Shown here: piece by piece, positions 1 through 7,764 of the stretch
Layout of the letters: the number at the start of each line of letters is the position of its first letter
Position numbering within the stretch: the first letter of the stretch is position 1
Origin: Paulinella micropora
Lineage: Eukaryota > Cercozoa > Imbricatea > Euglyphida
Assembly (NCBI GenBank): GCA_009731375.1
Contig: BJOX01000243.1
Span: forward strand, 650,110 to 677,301
Direction: 5' to 3'
DNA: 27,192 bases
Notes under the pieces: generated by a model
The model's input: only the letters and a program-made list of their open reading frames with translations
Databases searched by the model: none
What the model was told of the DNA's origin: nothing
Position numbers and translations under genes: made by a program

Positions 1-104
1 GGAGGAGGGAGGAGGAGGGAGGAGGGAGGAGGAGGGAGGAGGAGGAGGAGGAGGAGGCAGGAGGAGGAGGAGGAGGGAGGAGCTGGAGGAGGAGGAGGGC
101 AACG
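1..104. repeat. (GGA)n purine-rich microsatellite
   Basis: The first 104 bases are almost only GGA and GGGA units, with a single c near position 58. The tract starts before the window edge, so its full length is unknown. Confidence 0.9.
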
Positions 105-258
105 GGGGAATGAGGGAAGGAAGGAGCAGGAGGCAGAGAGTATCAACCGAAATGGCACGCAAGGTCTCTTCATCGAACTCGTCACCCAGTTGCCCACTCT
201 TCTCCATCTTGTGGTCTGGTTTGCGACTTGAGTCGCCTACCATCTTTTTCTTTGGCAT
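1..258 (-). CDS. possible 5' end of a divergent lysine-rich gene (partial)
   Basis: Reading leftward from an ATG at 258-256, the minus strand stays open to the window edge. The first roughly 40 residues are charged and coding-like: they begin MPKKKMVGDSSRKPDHKMEK and continue with an acidic DEFDEE segment. Past about 125 the frame enters (TCC)n and gives only Ser/Pro/Leu, so the true exon probably ends before the repeat. The PKKK and SSRKPDHK stretch could be a nuclear localisation signal. I recognise no family. The start lies only 38 bp from the candidate ATG of the plus-strand PHD-GTPase gene, which would make a compact divergent promoter. The whole stretch could instead be non-coding 5' flank. 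Confidence 0.3.
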   Translation of the reverse strand, partial: MPKKKMVGDSSRKPDHKMEKSGQLGDEFDEETLRAISVDTLCLLLLPSLIPPLPSSSSSSSLLLLLLPPPPPPPPSSSLLPPPPSS

Positions 259-287
259 TTTCAATCCGCTTTTTCCTGTTTTCCAGC

Positions 288-296
288 GGCGCCAAA
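288..296 (-). promoter_or_regulatory. E2F-like site between two divergent starts
   Basis: The minus strand reads TTTGGCGCC, a match to the E2F/DP consensus TTTSSCGC. It lies between the candidate minus-strand ATG (258) and the candidate plus-strand ATG (296). A 9-bp match alone is weak evidence; position is the only support. Confidence 0.2.
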
Positions 297-464
297 TGTT
301 TACACCGGCAACCTCCGCCAAAAATGGCATTCACATCATTTCCCAGGCAATGGTCCTACTCTTTGCAACTCTAAACATGTTTACATCGTTTCTACCACAA
401 CTAAAATCCTTTTCAGAAAATCATCAAGCTCTCTCGCCAGAAGTCTTCCTAAGTGATCCAACAG
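296..464 (+). CDS. PHD-GTPase gene, candidate exon 1
   Basis: This is the proposed N-terminal exon of the PHD-finger GTPase gene. The ATG at 296 opens MFTPATSAKNGIHIISQ, and the frame runs to a splice donor, ACAG|GTAGAA, at 465. The last codon is split after one base (G464), which fits the two bases 'AA' that open the PHD exon at 613, making GAA. That phase match is the main evidence. The part after 417 (residues NHQALSPEVFLSDPT) follows a possible acceptor, ATCCTTTTCAG, so the exon may instead start at 417 and the real start codon lie elsewhere. No domain is visible in this segment. Confidence 0.4.
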
Positions 465-612
465 GTAGAAAACACAATTACAAACAAAAGGTAATCCCGA
501 CTTGGTATTTATGTTTTCTGCCATTGTTTTGATCTTGCTTGCAAAGAGGTAGGCAAGTGACTGGTCTTTCAATTCATTTTCATGCTCAATACAACCTCTT
601 GTTTGCTGCCAG

Positions 613-833
613 AAACGTCGCAATGGATTTGTTTCTGCGGCCTCGGGACGGGGATGCAGTTCGGATGCGATAAGTGCCACATCTGGTACCTTGCAGAGTG
701 TGCTAATGAGTGCAGAGAAGACCTTCAAAAGCTGGTTAGCGTCCTGTGCCCTATGTGCGTGGACTCAGCTTCACAGCCGCTCAAACTTGCACGCGAACCA
801 ATTTTGAACGAAATCGAGGAACGGAAGCAGCAG
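613..833 (+). CDS. PHD-type zinc finger exon of the GTPase gene
   Basis: The exon runs from acceptor TTGCTGCCAG (ends 612) to donor CAG|GTATCA (834), ending in phase 0. It encodes a compact Cys-rich module: CFC, then GCDKCHIWYLAEC, then LCPMC. This fits the C4HC3 layout of a PHD finger, a chromatin reader that typically binds histone H3 tails. The expected histidine after WY (family pattern WYHxxC) is leucine here, so seven of eight zinc ligands remain. After the finger comes a charged helix ending IEERKQQ, which continues in frame into the P-loop exon at 1637. PHD-like identity is fairly safe from ligand spacing; chromatin binding is inferred. The His-to-Leu change could be a true divergence, decay, or a base error. 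Confidence 0.7.
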
Positions 834-852
834 GTATCATTTCGCTTGCCCT

Positions 853-998
853 TTGGCAATTTCCCTTGACTCCTCCCTCCTCCTCCTCCCTTCCTCCTCC
901 TCGTCCTTCCTCTCCTGCCTCCCCCCCCCTCCTCCTCCTCGTCTTTCTCCTCCTGCTCCCCCCCTTCCTGCTCTTCTTCCGCTTCTTCTTCTTCTTCT

Positions 999-1037
<39 letters not shown>

Positions 1038-1210
1038 TCTTCTTCTTCTGCTTCTTCTTCTTCTTCTGGTTCTTCTTCTTCTTCTTCTTCTTCTTCTTCT
1101 TCTTCTTCTTCTCCTTCCTCCTCTTCTTCTTCTTCTTCTTAACTTCCTCCTCCTCTTCCTCCTCTTCTCCTCCTCCTTCCTCCTCCTCCTCCTCCTCCTC
1201 CTCCTCCTCC
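853..1210 (+). repeat. polypyrimidine (CCT/CTT)n tract in intron 2
   Basis: About 350 nt of CTC, CTT and CCT units with few purines, within the 834-1636 intron. The reverse complement is a polypurine run, and such tracts can adopt triplex DNA. Long ORFs here (poly-Phe, poly-Leu, poly-Arg) are artefacts. Confidence 0.9.
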
Positions 1211-1253
1211 AAACCCCCCAACCTGGGCGGTCGCGTGCATGAAATGAAGAAAA

Positions 1254-1255
1254 AC

Positions 1256-1348
<93 letters not shown>

Positions 1349-1365
1349 TCAATAATAATAATAAT

Positions 1366-1401
<36 letters not shown>

Positions 1402-1446
1402 AACATCAACAATAACAACAATAGCAACAATAACAACAATTAACAA
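1254..1446 (+). repeat. (AAC)n trinucleotide array
   Basis: About 190 nt of AAC units with a short AAT patch near 1351-1366. It occupies the same intron as the preceding polypyrimidine tract, separated from it by a 40-nt unique stretch. Confidence 0.95.
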
Positions 1447-1636
1447 CAACAACGATAAAAGCAAAAAACCAGATTGCATTATGAGAGCAGCAAGCACAAG
1501 AGCAGCAGAACAAACCAAGGCAAAAATATGAGCAGGACAAGCAAAAGTAACCATGACAAAGAAGAGACTAAGCATGCCCTGAAAAAACCAAGTCAAAATC
1601 ATAGCAAACAATTGCAGATGCCTAATATCTCTTTAG

Positions 1637-1815
1637 GTGCTCTCTGCTCTGCGCGACAAAGACGATGATGTGACTGAATTGGTGAATGGGCTTTACGAAG
1701 ACGTGTGCAAGGGCTTGAAAACTGCCCGCAAATCCAATTTCAACATTGCCTTGCTTGGGAACGTGGGCTCTGGCAAATCTACCTTGTGGAGGCCATATCT
1801 CGCGTAAACTACCAG
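1637..1815 (+). CDS. PHD-GTPase gene, P-loop (G1) exon, frameshifted
   Basis: Acceptor ATCTCTTTAG ends at 1636 and donor CCAG|GTACGT starts at 1816. The phase-0 reading opens VLSALRDKDDDVTELVNGLY and reaches NFNIALLGNVGSGKST, a Walker A/G1 box (GxxxxGKS) at 1757-1780 that binds nucleotide phosphates. Directly after GKST (about 1784) the frame fails: it hits TAA at 1804. Moving one base, as if one nucleotide were missing, gives VEAISRVNYQ up to the donor, which reads as the natural continuation. The exon is 179 nt, one short of a multiple of three, in line with a single-base loss. The segment before the P-loop is a charged helix. The next exon (2986) starts in phase 0, as this repaired reading requires. 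Confidence 0.75.
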
Positions 1816-1857
1816 GTACGTAGACCATCGATTGAGCATTCTTAAAAAGTTACATGG

Positions 1858-1861
1858 CTAC

Positions 1862-1938
<77 letters not shown>

Positions 1939-2219
1939 TTTTGTTTATTTATTTATTTATTTATTTATTTACCTATTTACTTATTTACTTATTTACTTAT
2001 TTACTTATTTACTTATTTACTTATTTACTTATATATATGTATATATGTGTATATAATTTGTATGTATATATATTTATATTTATTTATTTATTTATTTATT
2101 TATTTATTATGTATTTATTTATTTATTCATTTACTTACTTACTTACTTACTTACTTGCTTACTTGCTTACTTGCTTACTTGCTTAATTTCTCATTTTTAA
2201 TATTTATTTATTGGTTTGT

Positions 2220-2250
<31 letters not shown>

Positions 2251-2360
2251 TGTATTTATGTATTTATTCATTTACTTACTTACTTACTTACTTACTTGCT
2301 TACTTGCTTACTTGCTTACTTGCTTAATTTCTCATTTTTAATATTTATTTATTTGTTTGT

Positions 2361-2391
<31 letters not shown>

Positions 2392-2586
2392 TCTAGTTAT
2401 CTAGTTATCTAGTTATCTAGTTATCTAGTTCTCTGGTTATCTAGTTCTCTAGTTATCTGTTATCTAGTTCTCTAGTTATCTATCTATCTATCTATCTATC
2501 TATCTCATCTATCTCATCTATCTTATTGATTTACTTATTTATTTATTTATTTATTTGTTTATTTATTTATTTATTTATTTATTTTA

Positions 2587-2622
<36 letters not shown>

Positions 2623-2872
2623 ATTTTTTATTTTATTAATTTATTTATTTATTTATTTGTTTATTTATTTATTTATTTATTTATTTATTCATTTATTTTA
2701 TTTTATTTATTTATTTATTTGTTTATTTATTTGTTTATTTATTTGTTTATTTGTTTGTTTGTTTATTTGTTTATTTATTTGTTTATTTGTTTATTTATTC
2801 ATTTATTTATTTATTTGTTTATTTGTTCGTTTGTTTGTATTTGTTTATTTTGTTTTTGTTTTTCTTGACTGA
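1858..2872 (+). repeat. (TTTA)n tetranucleotide array with variant blocks
   Basis: About 1 kb of TTTA units in intron 3, grading into TTAC, TTGC, CTAG and TTTG variants. A composite block (TTAC to TTGC, then a TTTCTCATTTTTAATA spacer) occurs twice with about 139 nt spacing, near 2127-2215 and 2266-2350, so the array grew partly by segmental duplication. No coding content. Confidence 0.95.
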
Positions 2873-2894
2873 ATACACTTTCAGCAGCATTTTT

Positions 2895-2936
2895 AAACAC
2901 ACGTGAAATACATGTAAACACACGTGAAATAAATGT
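2895..2936. repeat. 21-bp direct repeat containing CACGTG
   Basis: Two adjacent 21-bp units, 2895-2915 and 2916-2936, differ at one base and each contains the palindrome CACGTG. They lie in unique sequence between the TTTA array and the exon at 2986. Confidence 0.7.
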
Positions 2937-2985
2937 ATCAGGCATAGGCATCATCCTTTTTCTATTTTCCATTCCACTCACACAG

Positions 2986-3052
2986 GAATGGGAAATAAAC
3001 TGTTCTTCGCGCTTCCCGGTGGTGGCTGTGCACGATGATCTGCCCGAACTGG
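2986..3052 (+). CDS. PHD-GTPase gene, short exon after the P-loop
   Basis: A 67-nt exon between acceptor CCACTCACACAG (ends 2985) and donor G|GTTAGT (3053). It starts in phase 0, matching the preceding exon, and reads EWEINCSSRFPVVAVHDDLP followed by EL. This is uniform coding-type sequence in an otherwise repetitive intron, which supports a real exon. It ends in phase 1, while the next recognisable exon (4470) needs a preceding phase 2. So either one more small exon lies between, or there is another single-base indel. By position it falls between the G1 and G3 motifs, but I cannot identify a G2 residue. Confidence 0.5.
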
Positions 3053-3067
3053 GTTAGTATCATCATC

Positions 3068-3069
3068 AC

Positions 3070-3120
<51 letters not shown>

Positions 3121-3226
3121 TACTATTACTATTTATTACTATTACTATTACTATTACTATTACTATTACTATTACAATTACTACTACTGTTACTATTACT
3201 GTTACTATTATTATTGCTATCATTAT
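3068..3226 (+). repeat. (ATT)n and (ACTATT)n array
   Basis: Starts just past the donor of the 2986-3052 exon. It grades from pure ATT into ACTATT units, followed by a G-rich run and a short (CA)n near 3280-3296. Confidence 0.9.
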
Positions 3227-3299
3227 GGTGGGGGGTTTGGGGGGAGGGGGGGAAATGGAAATTGTGTACCCCCCCCCCAACACACACACACACATTTCC

Positions 3300-3752
3300 G
3301 CACCCCTGTCAGAATAAATTATGGTTTGTGGCAACGAGGAGGAGTTGAGAGCTCATATTTGCAGGGTGGCTAGCTCCAGACTCGATGGTGATGCTGATAT
3401 AATTTTTTTGGAATTCACACAAATATTTGCGTTAGGGGAGTGACCTGGACGCCAAAATTCCTTGTTTTTTTTTTCGCACCCCTGTCGGAATAAATCATGG
3501 TTTGTGTGGACCAGGAGGAGTTGGGAGCTCATAAAGACAGGGTGGCAAGCCCCAGACTCGATGTTGATGCTGACATAATTTCTTTGGAATTCACGCAAAT
3601 ATTTGCGTTAGCGCAGTGTCCTGAATGCGAAACCTTGTTTTTTTAGTCTATTTTCTGCACCCTCGTCGGAATAAATCATGGTTTGTGTGAACCAGGAGGA
3701 GTTGGGAGCTCATATTGACAGGGTGGCTAGCCCCAGACTCGGTGTTGATGCT
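3300..3752 (+). repeat. tandem repeat, unit about 176-181 bp, 2.5 copies
   Basis: Units start at 3300, 3476 and 3657, each beginning GCACCC and including AATAAATYATGGTTTGTG, a GAGCTCATA segment, AGACTCG and AAATATTTGCGTTAG. The third copy is cut at about 3752 by an (ATT)n array. The units differ by substitutions and small indels, so the duplication is not very recent. The unit has no long ORF. Confidence 0.9.
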
Positions 3753-3755
3753 ATA

Positions 3756-3756
<1 letters not shown>

Positions 3757-3831
<75 letters not shown>
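3757..3831 (+). repeat. (ATT)n array
   Basis: Pure ATT repeat of about 75 nt joining the 176-bp tandem repeats to the 410-bp interspersed element. Confidence 0.95.
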
Positions 3832-3832
<1 letters not shown>

Positions 3833-3834
<2 letters not shown>

Positions 3835-4243
3835 CCCAATGGCCTCAAGGCGTTAAACTGTGACGCCAACTCATAACCCTTTGGTGGTAGATGCTGGGGA
3901 GGAGGGTCGTTGCGCGCGTAAAAGATCTTAAACTCCGCATATGCTGGTTGATAGCCCAGGACCCAGCAGACACCAGATTGTTATGGGTGGGGTTTCGAGG
4001 CAGCTCTAGCAACCGCGCTTGGTGTATGCACTTGCACATTCGGTGACGTCTTGCAAGAGGTTGCTGGGACTGCGGAATAACCTCGGCTTAGTGCAGTCTT
4101 GCCCTCAGGAGCTCCATCGGTGGCCCCGATCATCAGGCGAGAGACTGACACGGGGGGGTAGAGGACCTCGAACAAGGGTATTGGAGGCTTATGTCCGTTG
4201 AGGATATGCCATTAGCTGCATCAGTACGCCTCAGATATAGTAT
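3833..4243 (+). mobile_element. 410-bp interspersed element, copy A (inverted partner at 5566-5975)
   Basis: Unique-looking sequence from CAGCCCAATGGCCTCAAGGC to CAGTACGCCTCAGATATAGT. It is repeated in reverse orientation at 5566-5975 with only a few differences: CAGCCCAATGG versus CAGCCTAATGG, one G fewer in a G-run, and one A/G change. (ATT)n lies on both sides of each copy. Lack of coding potential, size and the microsatellite flanks suggest a non-autonomous retroelement (SINE-like), but I found no convincing Pol III boxes, so the class is open. The 64-codon ORF that appears in both copies is just the shared sequence. Confidence 0.75.
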
Positions 4244-4284
<41 letters not shown>

Positions 4285-4407
4285 TATCACTATTATTACT
4301 ATTATTATTATTATTATTATTATTAGTAGTAGTAGTAGTAGTAGTATTAGTATTATTAGTATTATTATTATTTTTATTACTATATTATTACTATATTATC
4401 ATTATTA

Positions 4408-4455
<48 letters not shown>

Positions 4456-4460
4456 GTATT
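4244..4460 (+). repeat. (ATT)n/(AGT)n array
   Basis: Starts at the end of copy A and runs nearly to the acceptor ATTCCTCAG of the exon at 4470. Mostly ATT, with an AGT patch near 4324-4350. Confidence 0.95.
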
Positions 4461-4469
4461 ATTCCTCAG

Positions 4470-4783
4470 ACTCGCGTTTCGTGTCAAAGCTGACGAGACA
4501 GACGAAGAGAGACAGTTTCGGATTTGGTCTGCCTTGGTTGGACCAAGCCCTCCAGTTTCTTTTGAAGAGACACTGGAAGCCCTTGACAAGGCGAGGCCGC
4601 GGGATGCGCCCACGTCAGGCACCGACTTTCAGCCTTTTCGTACATCGCTGCGAGGATTTAATGACCTGGAAAAGTTGTCAGAGGACGTGGGCGCGATCTG
4701 CGAGAAATTCACCTTTCCGAAGCACTCGGAGTATGCTGTGCCAGTGAAGGAGCTAATGGTGACGGGCAACGTTAGCATTCCAG
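4470..4783 (+). CDS. PHD-GTPase gene, exon between G1 and G3
   Basis: Acceptor ATTCCTCAG ends at 4469; the first base completes a codon and the frame then reads LAFRVKADETDEERQFRIWS, followed by roughly 85 more residues rich in charged and aromatic positions, including FRTSLRGFNDLEKLSEDVGA. It ends in VNVSIPG-like sequence at CCAG|GTGCTG (intron from 4784). The last part, VPVKELMVTGNVSIPG, runs straight into TTIRDTCGLGD of the next exon: the usual beta strand leading into the G3 motif of large GTPases. The split codon G|GT matches exactly. No known separate domain is recognised in this segment. The 101-nt intron that follows contains a short (CA)n. Confidence 0.75.
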
Positions 4784-4884
4784 GTGCTGCTGCCGTTGCA
4801 AGCGAGCAAACACACACACACACACCTAAAGTTTGCAAAAATGTACACATGCACATAATATGTGATGTTGCCATACCGATGCAG

Positions 4885-5289
4885 GTACAACTATCCGGGA
4901 CACGTGCGGTTTAGGAGACTCGAGCGTTATGGCCGACGGCAGCTTCAAAAAAGCCGATATGATCTTGATTACCTTGCCTTTAGAAAGGTTCCGAACCCAG
5001 TTGGGGGATTTGGTTCAGGAGGTGGCAAACGCGCACGCTGCGATGGAAGACTTTCTGTCCAAGACAGTCGTGGTCTGTACCAAAATGGACGTGGGCAAGA
5101 AAATGTTCAGAACTCCAGAACATGTGCTTCTCACCGTCACAGCTTGATCCCAAAATGTGTGCAAAAGATATATTTTTTGGACTCGAAAGAAAGACGTTTT
5201 GGAGGGGCAGGAAGATTGCTTTGCTTTTCTGCATGATGACACTGTCAGTGCAAAGGATCCAAGCAGTTGGTATTCTTTCTGTGCGCAAG
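4885..5289 (+). CDS. PHD-GTPase gene, G3/G4 exon with in-frame TGA
   Basis: After acceptor CCGATGCAG the frame gives TTIRDTCGLGDSSVMADGSF: DTCGLGD (4899-4919) is the G3/Walker B box. ADMILITLPLE and TVVVCTKMD follow; TKMD (5079-5090) is the G4 guanine-specificity motif. Together with G1 at 1757 this identifies a TRAFAC-class GTPase. A DTxGLGD box after a long G1-G3 stretch fits dynamin-like and nuclear GTPase SLIP-GC-like proteins. An in-frame TGA sits at 5145-5147, yet the same frame then continues as RKKDVLEGQEDCFAFLHDDT and joins, in matching phase, the exon at 7802 (donor GCAAG|GTGTGA at 5290). So the TGA probably interrupts a formerly continuous exon; one C-to-T change in CGA would explain it. 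A hidden intron around it is the alternative. Confidence 0.8.
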
Positions 5290-5404
5290 GTGTGATCATT
5301 GGATTGTTGATACTATCCTTCCTCGGCATTACTATCTTCACTATTGATATTATTTCTGTTGTTATATCATACTATTATGAAGCACTATCATGGGCAACAT
5401 CATC

Positions 5405-5488
5405 ACTGTTTTTGTTGTCTTTTTGTTGTCTTTGTTGTTGTCTTTGTTGTTGTCTTTGTTGTTGTCTTTGTCTGTTGTTTTTATTATT

Positions 5489-5526
<38 letters not shown>

Positions 5527-5565
5527 TATCTATTATTATTTATCTATTATTATTTATCTATTATT
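5405..5565 (+). repeat. TTTGTTGTTGTC minisatellite followed by (ATT)n
   Basis: Several 12-nt units of the TTTGTTGTTGTC type (about 5405-5480) pass into ATT and ATTTATCT repeats that lead to the 410-bp element copy B. Confidence 0.85.
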
Positions 5566-5975
5566 TACTATATCTGAGGCGTACTGATGCAGCTAATGGC
5601 ATATCCTCAACGGACATAAGCCTCCAATACCCTTGTTCGAGGTCCTCCACCCCCCGTGTCAGTCTCTCGCCTGATGATCGGGGCCACCGATGGAGCTCCT
5701 GAGGGCAAGACTGCACTAAGCCGAGGTTATTCCGCAGTCCCAGCAACCTCTTGCAAGACGTCACCGAATGTGCAAGTGCATACACCAAGCGCGGTTGCTA
5801 GAGCTGCCTCGAAACCCCACCCATAACAATCTGGTGTCTGCTGGGTCCTGGGCTATCAACCAGCATATGCGGAGTTTAAGATCTTTTACGCGCGCAACGA
5901 CCCTCCTCCCCAGCATCTACCACCAAAGGGTTATGAGTTGGCGTCACAGTTTAACGCCTTGAGGCCATTAGGCTG
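5566..5975 (-). mobile_element. 410-bp interspersed element, copy B (inverted partner of 3833-4243)
   Basis: Reverse complement of copy A at roughly 98-99 percent identity by eye. Its presence on the other strand, 1.3 kb away, makes a long potential hairpin whose loop holds the exons 4470-4783 and 4885-5289. Like copy A it is flanked by ATT-type repeats on both sides, so target-site duplications cannot be read. Confidence 0.75.
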
Positions 5976-5982
5976 ATTTATC

Positions 5983-5983
<1 letters not shown>

Positions 5984-6037
<54 letters not shown>

Positions 6038-6074
6038 GTTGTTGTTGTTGTTGTTGTTTTTATTATTATTATTG

Positions 6075-6132
<58 letters not shown>

Positions 6133-6134
6133 GT
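5984..6134 (+). repeat. (ATT)n with a (GTT)n patch
   Basis: About 150 nt of ATT with GTT units near 6038-6058, directly upstream of SINE copy 1. Confidence 0.95.
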
Positions 6135-6365
6135 GGCACCGCGATAGCCCAGTGGTTAAGGTCTACCATCTGGGACCTGTCGCCAGTTCGATTCCCGTCG
6201 GTGCCAGTATTTTCAAAGGATATTTTCTTTGAAAGTATTGGTCTGTCTGGAAGGCTTGGAGCTGCCTTGCGGGGGTGTCAGTAGAGCCTATCGTCAAATC
6301 TTCGTACTCCCCTCGCGGGTGAGACGATGGAGGCACATGTGCATTCGCCATTGACTGAGAAGCGC

Positions 6366-6366
<1 letters not shown>
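6135..6366 (+). mobile_element. tRNA-related SINE, copy 1
   Basis: The head (6135-6206) is tRNA-like. GGCACCG at its start pairs perfectly with CGGTGCC at 6199-6205, and an A follows. Box A TAGCCCAGTGG (6145-6155) matches the Pol III consensus, and box B AGTTCGATTCC (6185-6195) differs from it only at the first base. It is not a working tRNA gene: three extra bases sit between acceptor stem and box A, the T-stem has two mismatches, and no good anticodon stem forms. A roughly 160-bp tRNA-unrelated body follows and ends GAGAAGCGC before an (ATT)n tail. This is the classic layout of a tRNA-derived SINE. Copy 2 lies downstream in the same orientation. Confidence 0.8.
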
Positions 6367-6420
<54 letters not shown>

Positions 6421-6437
6421 GTTATTATTTGTTGTTG

Positions 6438-6484
<47 letters not shown>

Positions 6485-6716
6485 GGACACCGTGATAGCC
6501 CAGTGGTCAAGTTCTACCATCTGGGCCCTGTCGCCAGTTCGATTCCCGTCGGTGCCACCAGTATTTTCATTGAACATACCGGTCCGTCTGGAAGTGTTGG
6601 AACTGCCCGTGCGGGGGTGTCATTAGAGCCTATCGTCAATTCTTCGTACTCCCCTCACGGGTGAGACGATGGAGGCGCATGTGCAGATTTGCATCAGCCA
6701 TTGACAGAGAAGCACT
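6485..6716 (+). mobile_element. tRNA-related SINE, copy 2
   Basis: Second member of the same family: GGACACCG, box A TAGCCCAGTGG, box B AGTTCGATTCC and 3' stem CGGTGCC, then the same body (GGGGGTGTCA.TAGAGCCTATCGTCAA, CTCCCCTC.CGGGTGAGACGATGGAGGC) ending GAGAAGCAC and an (ATT)n tail. It differs from copy 1 at many sites and by small indels in the middle, so the two are separate insertions or an old duplication, not an assembly echo. The (ATT)n between the copies (6367-6484) is the tail of copy 1. Confidence 0.8.
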
Positions 6717-6897
6717 ATTATTATTATTATTATTGTTATTATTATTATTATTATTATTATCATCATTATCATTATTATCAATATTATCATTACTATCAAT
6801 ATTATCATTATTATCATTATCATTATCGTTATCGTTATCAGTATTATTATTATTATTATTATTATTATTGTTACTATTATTATTATTATTGTTGTTG

Positions 6898-6935
<38 letters not shown>

Positions 6936-7005
6936 GTTATTTATTATTATTGTTATTTATTATTATTTATTATTATTATTACTATTATTATTATTGTTAT
7001 TGTTA

Positions 7006-7046
<41 letters not shown>
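6717..7046 (+). repeat. (ATT)n array with ATC, GTT and GTTATC variants
   Basis: The tail of SINE copy 2 expanded to 330 nt, with ATC, TATCGT and GTT variant patches, running directly into the GAA tract at 7047. Confidence 0.95.
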
Positions 7047-7047
<1 letters not shown>

Positions 7048-7764
7048 GAAGAAGAAGAAGAAGAAGAAGAAGAAGAAGAAGAAGAAGAAGAAGAAGAAGA
7101 AGAAGAAGAAGAAGAAGAAGAAGAAGAAGAAGAAGAAGAAGAAGAAGAAGAAGAAGAAGAAGAAGACGAAGAAGAAAAAGAAAGAAGAAAGAAGAAAGAA
7201 GAAAGAAGGAAAAAGGAAAAAAGAAGAAGGAAGAAAGAAGAAAGAAGGAAGAAGGAAGAAAGAAGAAAGAAGAAAGAAGGAAGAAGGAAGAAGAAGGAAG
7301 AAGGAAGAAGAAAGAAGGAAAAAGGAAAAAAGAAGAAGGAAGAAGGAAGAAAGAAGAAAGAAGGAAGAAGAAAGAAGAAAGAAGTAAGAAAAAAGAAAAA
7401 AGAAGGAAGAAGAAGGAAGAAGAAGAAAGAAAAAAGAAGGAAGAAGGAAAAAAGAAGGAAGAAGAAGAAGGAAGAAGAAGAAGGAAGAAAGAAGAAGTAA
7501 GAAAGAAGAAGGAAGAAAGAAGAAGGAAGAAAGAAGAAGGAAGAAAGAAGAAGAAGAAGAAAGAAAAAAGAAGAAGAAAGAAAAAAGAAGAAGAAAGAAA
7601 AAAGAAGAAGAAGAAAGAAAAAAAAAGAAGAAGAAAGAAAAAAGAAGAAGAAGAAAGAAAAAGAAGAAGAAGAAGAAGAAGAAAGAAAAAGAAGAAGAAG
7701 AAGAAGAAGAAGAAGAAGAAGAAGAAGAAGAAGAAGAAGAAGAAGAAGAAGAAGAAGAAGAAGA
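7047..7764 (+). repeat. 718-nt GAA/AAGAAGG polypurine tract
   Basis: A continuous purine strand with only three pyrimidines that I can find (c7167, t7385, t7498). Both ends are pure GAA; the centre is a mixture of AAAGAAG, GAAGGAA and AAAAAG units. It ends 37 nt before the splice acceptor at 7801, in place of the usual pyrimidine tract. All long ORFs in it (poly-Glu/Lys, poly-Ser/Phe on the other strand) are artefacts. Confidence 0.97.

Noticed and set aside
746-1611. Long ORFs of poly-Phe, poly-Thr, poly-Leu, poly-Arg on both strands
   Set aside because: They are translations of CTT/CCT and AAC microsatellites; all frames of such repeats stay open.
3845-4039. 64-codon ORF also present at 5768-5962 as a conserved small gene
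   Set aside because: It is identical only because it lies in the two copies of the 410-bp element; other frames of the element are open as well and it lacks natural domain features.
6135-6206. Functional tRNA gene
   Set aside because: The acceptor stem and Pol III boxes are good, but there are three extra bases before box A, two T-stem mismatches and no proper anticodon arm.
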